From Nicotiana tabacum (taxonomy: Eukaryota; Streptophyta; Magnoliopsida; Solanales; Solanaceae): a stretch of DNA of 64,000 bases. The DNA lies in the NCBI RefSeq assembly GCF_000715075.1, contig NC_134082.1, forward strand, positions 138,868,948 to 138,932,947. Direction: 5' to 3'. Both the position numbers and the translations under genes were made by a program. Position 1 is the stretch's first letter; each line of letters opens with the position of its first letter. This document shows positions 11,669 through 24,400 of this stretch, piece by piece. The notes beneath the pieces were generated by a model, which was not told where the DNA came from, did not search any database, and worked only from the letters and a program-made list of their open reading frames with translations.

Positions 11669-13513
11669 AACCCCAAACTTAAACTATTATTTGTCCTCAA
11701 GCAATTAAAGTGACAAAATCTCCTTCCAAGTATTCAACTCAATAGTGCATCAAGATCATGCCAAGTCAAAAAAGTCTACTGTAAGCACAAACACATGACT
11801 TCGATTGGTACCAACAATTAATCCAAAGCATATGAAGTACCAAAAACTTCTCATGAATTTCATTACAATTCAAGTTCTCAAACACTATGTAAATCAAAGT
11901 AGCAATCAAGTCATGACACTAAGGCTTCAAATTTTGTCTCTTTATCACAATTAACTTCCCTTGTTCATTTCTCCCAATTGAAAATGGGATTAAATTCACA
12001 ATTCAAATCTCATGTGCACTCACACTTAAGAGAGAATCCCACACTAATTTCAATTCACTACATAAATGGGATATCAAATGGAAAGAATTAACTCTCTCTC
12101 ACAAAGATGTTCAAATGCATACAAGCAGTACCATAAGCTTGTCCTTCATGTATTTCTCCACTAATGTAGACAAACTTGGTTAAAAATCAATTAGGACTTA
12201 AAAGGTTGTAGTTTATGCTTTTGGTTAAGGTAGGACACAATTTTGGTTAGAGTGGCTCAAAACCTCCCCAAGCACTACAATATTTTTCAACAATCAAAGT
12301 GCACTTCCTTCAAGAACTTTTTCACCCTTTCTTCGTTTTTTTTATTTCATCACCTAGTCTTCCTATTATTCACAATTCCTTATTTTTCCTTTTTTTCCTT
12401 CAAATATTACCCTTTTTCTCTTTTTTTATTACTTTTTACCTTTTAAGTAACTTTCACATCATAACTTTTCCAACCTTCACCCCCAAACTTAGGCTTTTAG
12501 CCTATGTTTATACTTTCAAAGTACTTAGGGAGGTAGGGTGCCAAAAGATAAATCAATAAAGAATGAAAGGTTAAAGCTTGTAACATGGTTTCCAAAGAAA
12601 AAGTTTAAAGGCACAAAAGGGGTTGAGTAGGGAAAGTATACAAAGGTAGGAAATTTAAGGCACAATAGCATTCCAAGGAAGGCCTAACATCATTTTTCAA
12701 CCCAAGTTAGTCTAGGATTTCGCTTTGAAGAACATTCAGGGCAAGTTCTAGACTACAAATGATGCAAAAGAACTCACAATAAATCTCACCACACATGGCA
12801 CATGAAAACTCAAGTGGAATACAAATCCAAAATCCAATTGAAACCAATGAACTCAAAGAAGTCACATATAGCCTAAGAAACTATTTAGGGAATCAAAGAG
12901 CCAAAAATTGAGTCTAAACGTCATGATAATTATCTTTACGTCAATCATATTTCTTTTTTAAAGATCAAGAATTCATATGCCGAAGTTTAAATCATGTTGG
13001 TACCAAGCAAGCCACACATTGGCTAATGGGCACAAACCCCAACTCATAACACTTATTCTTCCTAAATTAATAAAAACTATACCTGAACTACAAGACTAAT
13101 TCCCTTAAGAGAGTCGCCTAGCTATCCATCATCGGGAAAAGTCGACACAAAAATTCACCAAAATTACCCGGTTCAAAAAGAAAATTGGCATCCTCGGAAA
13201 AAGAACCGTGGTACAAAGAAAACCAAGGATATCGCCACCAAAATAAAACATACTATTTAAAAAAAATTAGAAGCTAACAAACATCAAGTCAAATAAAACA
13301 TACTATATATAAAAACAAAAATTCAAGAAGCTAGTAAACATACTAATATAACACATCACATGAAAACAAACAAAATACCAATATACCATATCCATAGTTA
13401 TACAAGATCAACAGTTATACAAGAAGCCACCCCTAACTAGAAATGTTGCAATGTCCCCAATGCAACTAAACAAAATAGAGTAAAATGGTGGAAAGTGCTC
13501 CCTGAATACTGCA
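11669..13513 (-). other. 3' UTR of Athila-like element, non-coding
   Basis: It begins at the LTR with the polypurine tract (CCCCAAACTTAAA on the + strand). The rest is AT-rich and without recognisable protein domains. Short ORFs at 12,243-12,559 are T-rich low-complexity reads. Confidence 0.6.
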
Positions 13514-14844
13514 TCAAGTGCTCTCCTTGCTGTCGAACTCAGTCGCATCCTCCTTTTCTTCTTCTTCCTCGGACCAATAAACTGGAGCATCATCGTCATC
13601 TTCCAGCTCAGTTGATGACACTGGCTCTTGAGGCTTTAGAACTTTCCATTGCCCCTTAACACCCTTCCACATGCGGGTGAAGAATTTATCTTGTTTCTTT
13701 TCCCTTTTATTCACCCTGGTATGTGCCTTTGCCAGATTGTCATGAGAAGTACTCAAAGTACTGTGCACCGTGGCCAAATCAGTGTATGCCTTCTCCAGCT
13801 GCTTAAGGTGATCCCCATACTTCTTCTGATCATTAAGATACTTTTGAAATTCTTTCTTTGAAATGTATGTCGAGGGTCTCTCAGATGTTTTCCCAGGTCC
13901 CTGTGGACGGTCAGCTACTAGGTCGCGAATTAGCCGCATTTCCTTAGAAAGCATAGCAAATGGTCCTCCTGCAGAAGATGATGGCTGGCTACCCTGATCG
14001 GTCTGAGAAGAAGATCCCAACTTTCCTCTTTTTGTTGTTGACGGCGCCGCCCTCTCCTCTTTTCTTCAATGGGTTAATAGGCTTTTCCAGATCTATCCAG
14101 TTGTCTCCCAGAGCCTCCTGAACTCTAGCAAGTTGGCGCAACTCAGTGATGAGAGATGAGAACATTAGTGATTTCCCCCCAAGGTCAGATACTCCTTCAC
14201 TTCACTTATGAAAATTTCACCAACATTGAGCCAAATACCATCAATAATGGAGGCTATCATTTGAGCTCTCGTTACTGGTACATTCCATACATTCCCTGTA
14301 GGGGAGATGTGACTGCATATGATGGCCAGCCATATCTTTACTTCGGCAGTGAATTCTTTGGATGTGATCCCTCTCTTTTCAGCTGCCCATGGAACATCTA
14401 CACCCGAGCACAATTTGGAGACCAACCATTCGCCCGAGGCATAATCTTTAGCACGAAATGGGGCCATGTTATGGTCATGTAGGTGATAGATTTGGTTCAC
14501 AGCTTCAGCTCCGACATGCACCATTTTGTTGTGAATCCTTATTTTTGGCTTTTTAACCGGATGTCTAGAAGATTAGAATAGAACTCCCTCACTTATTGCT
14601 CATCGGCTCTGCAAGGTTGAGGGGAAAAACAGGTCCATCCCATGTCTACAAGAATCTGATGGAACTCGGGAAGACATTCCGGGACCTTATCCAGCACTAT
14701 ACCCCTTTCCGGTAGCACTTTCTTCGAAATCAGCTTAGCATAGTACCGTTCCTGGCATTCCAATGATAAGAACCAGTGTTGGTCATAGTTCTCCTCCACT
14801 TCCAAAGGGTTGTCATTTGGGGATTCGTCGGAGTTAGAGCTCAT
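13514..14844 (-). pseudogene. Transposase_32-type plant transposon protein, frameshifted
   Basis: A start at 14,844 (MSSNSDESPND) leads into ECQERYYAKLISKKVLPERG (about 14,755-14,695). After a shift near 14,590 comes IYHLHDHNMAPFRAKDYASG...WAAEKRGITSKEFTAEVKIW (about 14,490-14,330), then the acidic-tailed segment MGSSSQTDQGSQ...KEST ending at 13,514. These blocks match the 'putative plant transposon protein' family (Pfam Transposase_32), abundant in Solanaceae repeats. No catalytic function has been shown for the family to my knowledge, and no active-site triad is obvious. The C-terminal third (13,514-14,020) is Lys/Glu-rich and likely coiled-coil. At least one frameshift plus a break near 14,165 disable it. 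Confidence 0.75.
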
Positions 14845-16097
14845 TTTCAGCTTACGGTACCTGTAAAACAAAAGATTGGAGTGAAAATATGGAATGACTA
14901 TGAAAAGCATTGCAAATTTATTCAAATATGGTCTAGAAATGATTGGACAGTCGAAACTCAGCCTTAGAAAAAATTTCACATTTTCAAGTCTGTAACTCAC
15001 AGCTCTCTGATGTCGCAATTGCGGCATTTACTTCGCAATTGCGAAGGCAACAGAAAAGCCAAGAGATCACAAATGCAACTAATTCTTTGCAATTGCGAAG
15101 ATGGCCATAGCTGACAGATTTTGCAATTGAGACCACCTCTTTGCAAATGCAAAGAGGTCATTGCAATTGCGGCCTCATCGTCCCCAGCCATGGAATAGTC
15201 CCAAGATCCAAAAAATTTCGAACAAAATCACACTTTTAGATAACCCAATCAGTTTTTAGGCACACAAACATACAATAAACTTCACACACAACCACGAGTT
15301 GAAGAAATTTTAATGGTTCAGCCAAGAATTTCATTCGGGCCTTTCATCGATCATATAGTAAGCACACAAAATCACTTCTATTTTCACAAAGCTATGGGTA
15401 CTCAGACTTCCCTATTTTTCAAGCAAAAGGCTCACATTCTCAACCAACCTCACCCAGAGAGCAACATATGATTTGAACATTTTTTTAAACAATTTTGACA
15501 GATGAATAGGACCCATTTGAAACCTAGGTTTTGAGAAATAAAAGAGAGAAGAATAAGAAGATGATGATGCAAAGATCAAGCTTTCATACTTGGATGCTTG
15601 CACTTAGGAGTGAAAATGAAGGAGTTTCGAAGTTGGGAGAGTGAGGAAGATACCAGTCGTTCAATTTTAGGGCCTCAAAAGTTTTTTGCAATTTTTGGCA
15701 AGTGTTCAACAAGACCTAGTTTAAGTGCCTCAGAGGTCGCATTTGCAACCCCTTCTTCGCATTTGTGAACTTTAAAATTTCAGCAGAGGTCACAAATGCG
15801 ACCCTTTCTTCGATTTTTCAATTGGGCCAAGTTCACAAATGCGAATGAACATTGTAAATGTGAATACTGATGCTTCTGTAATTTTCAGCTACTGGTTTTT
15901 GGCTCTCTGTCACCCCGACCTGCTCAAATCAACTCCAAAAAATCTAAAACTTGGCAGATTAGTCAAAAATAGTATACTATGCTATTCTAAAAAATAAAAT
16001 TTTAAAAACGACTAAAACTTTGAAAACTATGGGTTGCCTCCCACCAAGAGCCGCATTTAACGTTGTTGCACGACGCGAATCAACTTTACCACTTTTC
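14845..16097 (-). other. Internal spacer of Athila-like element
   Basis: Lies between the gag-like ORF and the Transposase_32-type gene. No domain-bearing ORF. It contains two clusters of GCAATTGCGA-type words (about 15,010-15,175 and 15,735-15,865) also found in the LTRs. It may hold the promoter of the downstream gene, but no TATA can be singled out. Confidence 0.5.
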
Positions 16098-17330
16098 TTA
16101 CCACTTTGACGATATAAATTGGTCACCTAACTTGGAATCAAGCTTGGGACCACGAGCGATGGGGGGTGGTAAGTACATGATCAAACCACGCATTAATTTC
16201 TTCATTTTGCATTTTTTGGCTTTCATGTGAGGAATGCCATTTTGCCTCCTTGGGCCTTCAAATTGTAAAATGTAAGATATTTTCCTTTCTTCCTCACAAT
16301 CCCTTATTGAGTCATGTAATTCAATTCCCATATTGCCACACAACTCCAATGTTGAGAAATGCTTGGAATGTGACATCAAGCCTCCAAATTTCAATTCTTC
16401 CCGGATTTTGACATCCACTTTTTCTCCAAACTAGAGTCAATCTCAACTATATTTTCAATTACACCGGTTGACTCTAATTCCATAATTTTTCTGGCAAAAC
16501 TAACAAGCCTGGAGTCGGTTGGCGGATATTCAATTATTGATTCCTCCAAATAAAGCTCACTTTCTTCATCGAAGTTGGACTCTTCTTGACCTCTTTCCAC
16601 ACTCTCAAGTTAGTGGGCATAGTGAGCCTCAACCAATATTTCCATTTGATCTTCCAAAGTGCGGATATTCTCATCATTTTGAGTCAAAACTTGTTTCAAG
16701 TCGTCGAGTGCAAAGTTGTGCTTCTCCTTATTTTCAAGAATGGCCTCCAACATGAGCATCATCTTCTCATTTTGAGCATTTGAGAGTTCTTCTTGGTTTT
16801 GATCAAGTGCCAAAGAAGGATTTTCGGCTTCAACTCTAAGGAAGTTTCTTGGCTATCATTCACTTTCGAGGCTTTTTGGACCTCTAAAGCTTCAAGCATT
16901 TCTCTCATTTGTAAGTTTAGCCTTTCAAGCGCCAAATCATTTTGGAGACTATTTTTCAAAAGCTCATCCAAGGCATTTTGCTCTTTGTTTCCTCCGTCAA
17001 GTAGGCATTCTAACATGAGCTTGAACTCTCCATTTTGACCATGCTCAATTTCTTTCACTTCTATGCCCCTATACTTGTCATCACAAAAAGTAAAATCATC
17101 ATAAGGGGGTTTGGAGAAAGGAAGGACGAATAAGAACAATTATCCCAATGACCATTTTAACGACCATACTTATCACAAATACTCCATTCATGGGTTTGAG
17201 ATTGTGCGCATAATCCGCCTCCAGGAGAATTTAAACAATTTTTCCACGAGTGTGGTCCTCCATAATAAGGACAAGGGTTATCAAAGTATGAACAACTACC
17301 ATCCGACCAATTTTCATTACATGATGCCAT
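16098..17330 (-). pseudogene. Gag-like ORF of Athila-like element, degenerate
   Basis: An ATG at 17,330 opens MASCNENWSDGSCSYF and a Cys/His-rich stretch (CPYYGGPHSWKNC) reminiscent of a zinc knuckle. After frameshifts follow coiled-coil-prone segments (ALDELLKNSLQNDLALERLN; NAQNEKMMLMLEAILENKEK; IRTLEDQMEILVEA) and an acidic region (FDEESELYLEESIIEYPP), ending GPKLDSKLGDQFISSKW at 16,098. Position just inside the primer-binding site argues for a gag-derived protein. No retrotransposon gag core domain is clear, so the name is by position and composition. Confidence 0.5.
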
Positions 17331-17466
17331 TTTTCAAAACTAAGAAAATAAACAAGAACCAAATAAGAAAATAAATTAAGATAAAAAAATAATTACACAA
17401 ATATTCACAAGTTTGGACCAAAGAACTTACGCTTATTTCTCAAACAACCTAAATACACCAAATTGT

Positions 17467-17486
17467 TCCCCGACAATGGCTCCAAT
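17467..17486 (-). other. Primer-binding site of Athila-like element
   Basis: The minus strand reads TTGGAGCCATTGTCGGGGAA, two bases inside the 5' LTR edge. It resembles the tRNA-Asp 3'-end complement used by Athila/Tat elements with a few substitutions. It fixes the element's orientation. Confidence 0.75.
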
Positions 17487-17488
17487 TT

Positions 17489-18917
17489 TGATGACGTCCA
17501 AATCTACTACTAAAAAGTAAATGGACATGGTCGCATGCAATATAATTTACCCAACTATGAGTCGTGGTCAAATCTCACAGAAAATAATTTGCAGGCGATT
17601 AGGCGTGTAAGAGAATTATCACTTATTATGCTAAGCCAAACACTTAGAATGATTTTTGAAAATATTTATAACTAAACACAAAAATGTAAACTAACCTAGA
17701 AAGCAAGTAAAATGATCAATGGCTACAAGTATGGATACATGGGGAATTACACTCAAGTAACGATCCAATGTATTTCACGATTTTACAAATATGAGCGAGT
17801 TTATGCTAATTAGCCTCGGATAATAATTCTATATGAGCTTCTTCCAAAGACTAACAAGACTTCCTAATTGAATTATCCCTAAAATAATTAAGAGATTAGA
17901 CACACCCGAATATAGCTACAAGTAGTTCAATCCTATCCCTAGGTAGAATCTATAAAATGAGGGTTGAAGTTTCAAGTTCTTGTTAATTAATCTTTCCCAA
18001 CCCAGAATAATCTTTCCCAAAATTAATTCAAAGTTAATGGGCAAGTCTTAGAGTTAGCTAATCTCTTTCGAAACATTAAAGAACAAGAATAATTAAAGAA
18101 ACAATAACTCACTTCATAATAAATAAAAATCCTTCAATACATAAGCACAACAAGATATTTAATCCACACTTTAAATATAAATATTCCCATAAAACAAGAT
18201 TCAAGTGTTGGAAAAAATACTACATACTTAGATATAGAATACAAAGCAAGAAAATAAAGAAATGACCATAAATGAGTAAGAAATTCTCAACCAAAAACTT
18301 CTAATCTTCAAGACCCAAGTGTGTGTGCAAGAATTCTAACTTCCAAAACTTGTCTTCTCTAGTCTATGGACTAAAAATAAATCAAAGATATTTTACAAAT
18401 AAGCTAGGTCGTGTATTAAAGGGTTTGGGATGAAGAAAATGTGAAAAGACAGAAGTGCCCAGAACTAAAGCACGATTTTCACATTTGCGAATTTAGTTCA
18501 CAATTGCTAACCCAGGGAATACTATTGCTCATCGCATTTGCGATCATTATCTTCGCAATTGCGAACTTGACACTATGCACCTTGTTTCGCATTTTCGATG
18601 GAGACCTTCGCATTTGGAAAGGTTGGCCTTTTGGTTTGACTTCGCATTTGCAATCCCTCCATCGCAATTGCAACCTCTGTTATCTTCGCATTTCCCACAG
18701 TTATGTCGTAATTGTGGCATCTGAGGCCATTTTTTAGATTTTCTTCTTTTCAACTTCTTTTTGACTCTTTTTCACTTAGTTTCTTCATGGTCACTTCTAA
18801 ATCATATAAAACCTATAAAATAGAAGTAAACAACATTAAACACATGATTTTATCACTCAAACATAGCAAAAATCTAAGCTTAAAGACAAGATAAGTTAGT
18901 AACATACCAACTTATCA
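17489..18917 (-). repeat. 5' LTR of Athila-like element
   Basis: 1,429 bp, TGATGACG...CTTATCA on the + strand, homologous to 9,975-11,668. About one difference in twelve bases over the first 240 by eye. A cluster of about nine GCAATTGCGA-like words lies at 18,480-18,720. Confidence 0.85.
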
Positions 18918-19013
18918 CATTACTTCGTTTAGCATGTGACCTCTGATTAACCTACCGCTTCGATTCTGATGCCAGTAGTGATGAGCCATTTTCGGTTCTG
19001 GTGCCAAGACCTT

Positions 19014-19021
19014 TATAAATA
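19014..19021 (+). promoter_or_regulatory. TATA box of the antisense ORF
   Basis: TATAAATA, 169 bp upstream of the ATG at 19,183, on the strand opposite to the retroelement's own gag-pol. Spacing and context are good for a Pol II core promoter. Function is inferred. Confidence 0.5.
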
Positions 19022-19889
19022 GAGGTATTTGGATGCAATTTTGAGGTTTTAAGTTTTTGCTCTTTCGAAACCCTATATTCTTCTTTGCTCGCTTCTTGCT
19101 TCGAACTTCTCTCCTCTGTTCCTATGATTTTTATTATTCTTAACTCTTCCTTGTTTGATACCTCTCTTTCCTACATTAAACTATGTGTGACGTATCTTCT
19201 GAGTCTGGTTAGGGAAGTCATGTGGCCCCCTTGGCAATGGTGTTTCCCTCCCATGAGCAGAGTGCTCCTGCTGCCGTTGAGGATGGAACATTCCCGTCGG
19301 TAGAGGAGATAATTCCCTGCAACCCTGATTCTAGATCTGATGTCACCAAATCACCTGATGTTGAACCTGGAGCCTTTGGGTTAATGATGACGGTGAAAGA
19401 ATTGGAAGAGCTTAAGGCTATGTTTATCCTTCCCAAAACATTGAGTTAATCCCGGCTCGGTAGGATATGGTGCAAGTTCACCATACTGGGTATTTCACCT
19501 TCTATGCTTATCCCTTCCAAGTTGGCTATTCCCTTCCCCTCCTACCGTTGGTCGAGGAGTTTTGTAATTATTACGGTATTTTCCAAGCTTAGCTCGTGCA
19601 GTATGTTTATAAGCTCATAAAGATGCTTACCAAATTTGCCGAGCTAGCCGAGGTCGAGTTGACACTTCGGCACTTAATACATCTATTAACCCCTAGCTAT
19701 TATAGGGGAACAATGTTGAATCTTTGCCACTGAGGGGGCAAATGCTTGGTGGTGAAGATGGACGACAAAGCCAATCATCAATTCTGGTTCACTTCTTTTT
19801 TGTCAGAACTGAGGACGTGGTGGCCAATGTCGATGATATTCCTGAGGCTTGGAATTATGCTCGTAACTACATAATTTCCTTACTTGTAG

Positions 19890-19951
19890 GTATATGATTT
19901 TTCTTTTGCCCTTGGTCGTGGGTTTTGACCTCTTGTCTTCTTCTCATGCAG
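19890..19951 (+). other. Candidate intron 1 of antisense ORF
   Basis: GT at 19,890 (TTGTAG/GTATATG) and a pyrimidine-rich stretch ending CTCATGCAG at 19,951. Coding resemblance exists on both sides. Confidence 0.5.
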
Positions 19952-20080
19952 CCAAGACCTCGCCTCCTCCTCTGGTCGCTCAAATTTCTGACTGGGTCGA
20001 TCGGCTCCTCCCTCACATTGTGGGGATTCGTGAATGGCCTAGTTCTTTCAAGAAGTTTAGACATGCTCTCCCTTCAACTG

Positions 20081-20166
20081 GTAAGTCCCTTTTAGCACCG
20101 GTGTCTTAGTTTTTTTTTTCTTTTTTTAAACTTTGATGATCTTTCCCTTTCCCTGTGTTTTCTTAG
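20081..20166 (+). other. Candidate intron 2 of antisense ORF
   Basis: Donor CTG/GTAAGT at 20,081, a long T-rich tract, acceptor TTTTCTTAG at 20,166. The exons continue as AKTSPPPLVAQI... and ASARGSLRRSRD.... Confidence 0.6.
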
Positions 20167-20946
20167 CTTCGGCCAGGGGATCTTTGAGGAGGTCGAGAGA
20201 TCCCCCACCGTCATTCCAAAAGAGGAAAGCTACTACGTCCTTGGCTCCTGTCCCTTCTTCGACTTTGGCTGATGCTATTTTTGTCCCGATCCCCCCTCGT
20301 TGCCGCATCAGAATTTTCCCTACCTTCGGCCGTGGAGACTTCGGCTTCTCCCTTGTAAGATCTTATAGATGAGGACTACGAACCTTTGCTCAGTTATGGA
20401 GATTTGATTCCTTGTAAGAGGAGGGTCGTGGACGTCGGAGGAGAGAGGTCGTAGGCTACTGATGTAGGAGACTGCGATTTTGTCTTTCAATAGACGGCCA
20501 TAGTGCATATTGGGGAGAGACTAGAGGCTAGTTCTGAGGCCATTTTTACGTATATATAACCTACGGGGGATACAAGCGAAGGCGCGGTGGGTAGAGACGG
20601 CCCTGTTCTTCCCAAATATGAAGAGGCCTCATCTTCCGGGATCACGACTAACGTACCCTCTTCGATTGATATTAGAGGTAAGTTTATTATTGAGGAGGAT
20701 TTTGGATCCAATTCCAACATGGATCTGGATGAGATGAGGAAGATTAACGAGGGTCTTACTCAGCTTGAAATGAGGTTGGAGGGAGATTCGAGGACTATTA
20801 TGATCCCGATGGACCGTAATCTTCTCGTGGATACTGAGAAGATTATCCCCTCCCTGGTCCCTCTTAGTTCTGAAGTTGAGGGTATTACTCTCAAGAATAT
20901 GAACGGCATGAATCTGTCGAATAACATTGCCGGCATCGCCCTTCGG

Positions 20947-21024
20947 GTAAGTACATTTGTTGTTAGTTGTTTTCCTTTGGTTTTGTTCTTTTACGGTCTC
21001 CAACTTCCTTTGTTCATTTTGTAG
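20947..21024 (+). other. Candidate intron 3 of antisense ORF
   Basis: Donor GTAAGT at 20,947 and acceptor CATTTTGTAG at 21,024, T-rich between. The following exon starts a charged coiled-coil region. Confidence 0.6.
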
Positions 21025-21440
21025 ATGATCGTCTTAGAAATTGAGAGTGCCCGTAGGGAGCAGAGGCATAAATATATCTACATGAAGTTGAAGGACAAGT
21101 ACTTCAGAGTCCTAGAGAACTATAGGGAGCTTCGGTGCCGGCTCCGTGAAAATGGCGATGTGCGCCAATTGAGGGATGACTTGAAACAAAGAGGCGAGGA
21201 GCTAATGTAGATGGTGGGAAAGTGCAGCGTCTTGGAGGGGACATTAAGGAGCAAGGAGGAAGAACTCGAGCTCAGCAAGGGGGTCGAAGCCTAGTGCAGT
21301 GATCTCCAAGCTCAAGTGGTTTTTCTGTGAGCCCAACTTGAGGAGTATCAATTCAGGATGGAGGCTCTTAGTGGCGAGGTCGCCGAGAAGACGGAGGAGC
21401 TAGAGATAGGCGGAGTCCTCTCAGTTGGAGGATTTGAGGA

Positions 21441-21445
21441 AGGCA
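21441..21445. repeat. Target-site duplication AGGCA (left) of Ogre element
   Basis: Identical to 43,584-43,588. It lies inside the antisense ORF. Confidence 0.9.
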
Positions 21446-24400
21446 TGTGAGCACGAGATTTTTGCCCTATATGAATTACTCCCATAAATTCAAAACAAAA
21501 TAATTTCTTTCAGTGTTTGCAATTTTGTGGATTTTCGTGACATGTTCTGTTATTTGTTTGCATTTTGTGTGTGCATTTTAGTTAATGAAAAATACAAAAT
21601 ATGTTGCATTTGCATTTAGAGTTTAACTTTGCATTTTCTTAAAAAATTAATTATTAATTTAATTGTTTCGTAAAAAGGGAAAAATCAAATAATAATAACG
21701 TATTTTTGCATTTTTAATTTTAGTTTCGAATTTGGTAGATTTTTGTTGATTTGGTATTTAATTAATGGTGGTAATTATTATTTAGAATTAATTAATTCAA
21801 TTTGATAAGATAATTTTATTAGGAATTAATTTAGGTTTTATTTTTAATTTTAATTTTATTTAAAAGAAATTAAAGAGAAAATTGAAAAAAAAAGAGAAAG
21901 AAGAAAAACAAAAAAAGAGATCAGATTTTTGCGCCAAATCTGATTTTTCAGCCCAAAATACCCGTTTAACCCAGGCCCAAACCAGCCAAAACCCGGTCCG
22001 GTCACCCTTTTCCCCGAACGACACCGTTTCCTTTGTAACAGATCAGGATCATCGAGGTTTCTTCATCAGACGGTCCTGAAGCTAGGATCATCTGATATTT
22101 AAGTGTCCGAACCACTCAGACTCCCCCTCGTCGTCTCCAACACTCCCAAAGACCCCAACGCAACCCCACCGTGCACCGCCGCCGGAAATTGCCCTATGAC
22201 AGCGGTAGGTCTCCGATGGCCACCAAATTTACACCCTAGCTCCTTCTCCTTCTCCTCATTCCAAATCCACACCTCTTTTCCCTCGAATCACACTCAAACG
22301 TCTCAAATCTGGCTCAGAAGTTCCAAACCCTAATTCGCCGCCCTATTTTTCCACCGCCTCAACCAGCGACGCCACCACCAACCACCACCAAATTTACACC
22401 CCATTACCTCCTTCATCTTCTCTACCCTATCCCGTAGTCAGTTTTCCCCAAACATGGCTTGAGCCCTTCGAATTTCAAATATAGGGTTCGAGTTCAGAAG
22501 CCAAATTGGAGGTCATGCATTCAAGTTCAGTCCTCCGCGTTTATCTGAGTGTCCAAGTCTGTTTCATCTCAGAGTGGTGTTATTCATGTGTTCTTACCGA
22601 AGAACAGGCGAGTTGCACTATTTTGAGGTTAAATCAGAATTGTTCGATGTCTTCAAGTCTAAATCAGTAAGTTTTCTCTTTCTTTCTTCATTTTGTATGT
22701 TATTTTTGCCCTGCCTTTTCGTTTTCTCCCTTCTCTAGCATGTTCTGAGTGAAATCAGTGTTGGAGTCCAGTTTTCCTTCCCAAATTTTAGCCAAATGTC
22801 CTTTGTTATCTTCTTGGTTTCATGTTATTTTCCTGATAATAGTCTAGGTTGGATTGTTAATTAATTGGTTAATCAGTGTTGTTTTAAATTTCGTTTGTTT
22901 TAACTTTTGGGCCATTAGGGTTTTCTTTGTTCACATTTTGTTTGGGAATCTCATGATTGGCAAGGTTGGACCTGGCCCCAAAGAGAGGGTTCAGCCCAGG
23001 TCTTGCCAGAAATAACTTGTGTGGAGCCTTTGGGGTCCAACCGGACCCATTCTGGGCTGATAGGATAGGGTAAAAACAAGGAACTTGAAAGGTAATTTAG
23101 GAAATTGGGGTAAGGAATCTTGTTCTAACTAACTAGGAAGCTTCTAGAAAGCTGGGGATGGGGACTAGTTTGGAGTTCTGAGATTTAAAAGAAGGATAGC
23201 TAAGCAAAAACGAAAATTTCTGAAGGTTTAAAATGCAATGGTGAATTTATTAGAGCTGCCCTAGTGGCTTGCCTCTAAAGGCATAAGTTACTTGCATCTC
23301 AAGGGAGATTTTTCGAGAGCTGAAAATCCAGAAATAATATAGAAGCTGCATAAATTTACACTTTCATAGACTTCAAGAGCTAAAAAGGGGGTTCTGAGCA
23401 GCTGAAGGTTTTAAAAAAGAAGCTGAATCTGTTTGGTATTCCAGTTTTAGTTCACTATTGAGTGGATTTTAGTTCTGATCTTTGTGTGATATCATTGTGA
23501 ATACAAAACTGGGCTAAAGTGGTCTTTTCTCAATCATTTCTGGGCTGATTTTGTTGCTGATTCATGTTCCTGCTACTGATTCCATTACTGATTCTTCATT
23601 TCTCTGTTTTGCTTTTCAACTTCCAAGTATTTCCTTCAAACCTTGAATGGAAATGAAGCTTGTTATGGCAATTGTGCTTGAATTATGTAATGCGAGTCGA
23701 AGAAATTGATCGTTACCTTTTCCCGGTTAACTTACCAGCTTTGATGTTTATTATAAGTCGTCTTCACGTTCCTCCTAGGCTCATATAAGTTACTTAGTTT
23801 ATGGTCATTATCTTTTGGATTTTTTATGGTAATGTATAAATGTTTCCCTTTTACTCACTTAGCTTGAATGTTTTAAAGTTCTTGATCATGTGTAGGAGCA
23901 ACAGAGAATTATTGTAAAGAAATTTTAGTAGTATTCAGTGTATTTCAGGTCTGTTTGGGATTTGTTGAGACCTATGCTGTTTGATTGAATTCATGTTGCT
24001 CAGCTTTCTTTTAGCTATACGCTTGCAGATTGAGGCTTGTTTATTATACATACATTGTTTGCTGCTGAGGAGACTCGATATCGAGTCTTAAGGATCCCGG
24101 CGGGTTACCTTGAAATCTGGCTTGGGCTCGCTTGGGCCCAAAGTTCATTTTTCTTGTGATGTGGCCTTGTGAATCCAAGGCAAATATGGGCTTGAGGTGC
24201 ATACAGGATTAGAATTATAATTTTAGTTGCTCTATGTTTGAATAACTAAGAAAGCAAAGATGTTGGTTTAATCGCTGCTCAACATAGCTTTAACTGATTG
24301 GTCTTCAATAAAAATATGTACAATGCTGAGTTCTTGGGTATGATCTGGCATTGGAGCGTGCAATTGGGCCTTTAACGTTGGCCCCGTGCCTTCGACGTGC

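Larger units (their letters stand above)
9975..18917 (-). mobile_element. Nested Athila-like non-autonomous LTR retrotransposon
   Basis: The LTRs at 9,975-11,668 and 17,489-18,917 both start TGATGACGTCC and end AACTTATCA. On the minus strand, next to the LTR at 17,489, lies TTGGAGCCATTGTCGGGGAA (about 17,467-17,486), close to the tRNA-Asp type primer-binding site common in Athila/Tat elements. On the other side is the polypurine tract TTTAAGTTTGGGGTT. The interior (11,669-17,488) encodes a gag-like ORF and a Transposase_32-type gene but no recognisable protease, RT or integrase. The flanks read TATTG (9,970-9,974) and CATTA (18,918-18,922), which fits a CATTG duplication with one transition on each side. 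It interrupts the 3' region of the outer Tat element. Confidence 0.8.

Noticed and set aside
12243..12559. Phe-rich plus-strand ORFs resembling a membrane peptide
   Set aside because: T-rich low-complexity sequence in the 3' UTR of the Athila-like element.
19183..21445. Host gene with introns at 19-21 kb
   Set aside because: Its continuation past the Ogre insertion and its place between pol and the LTR mark it as the antisense ORF of the outer Tat element.
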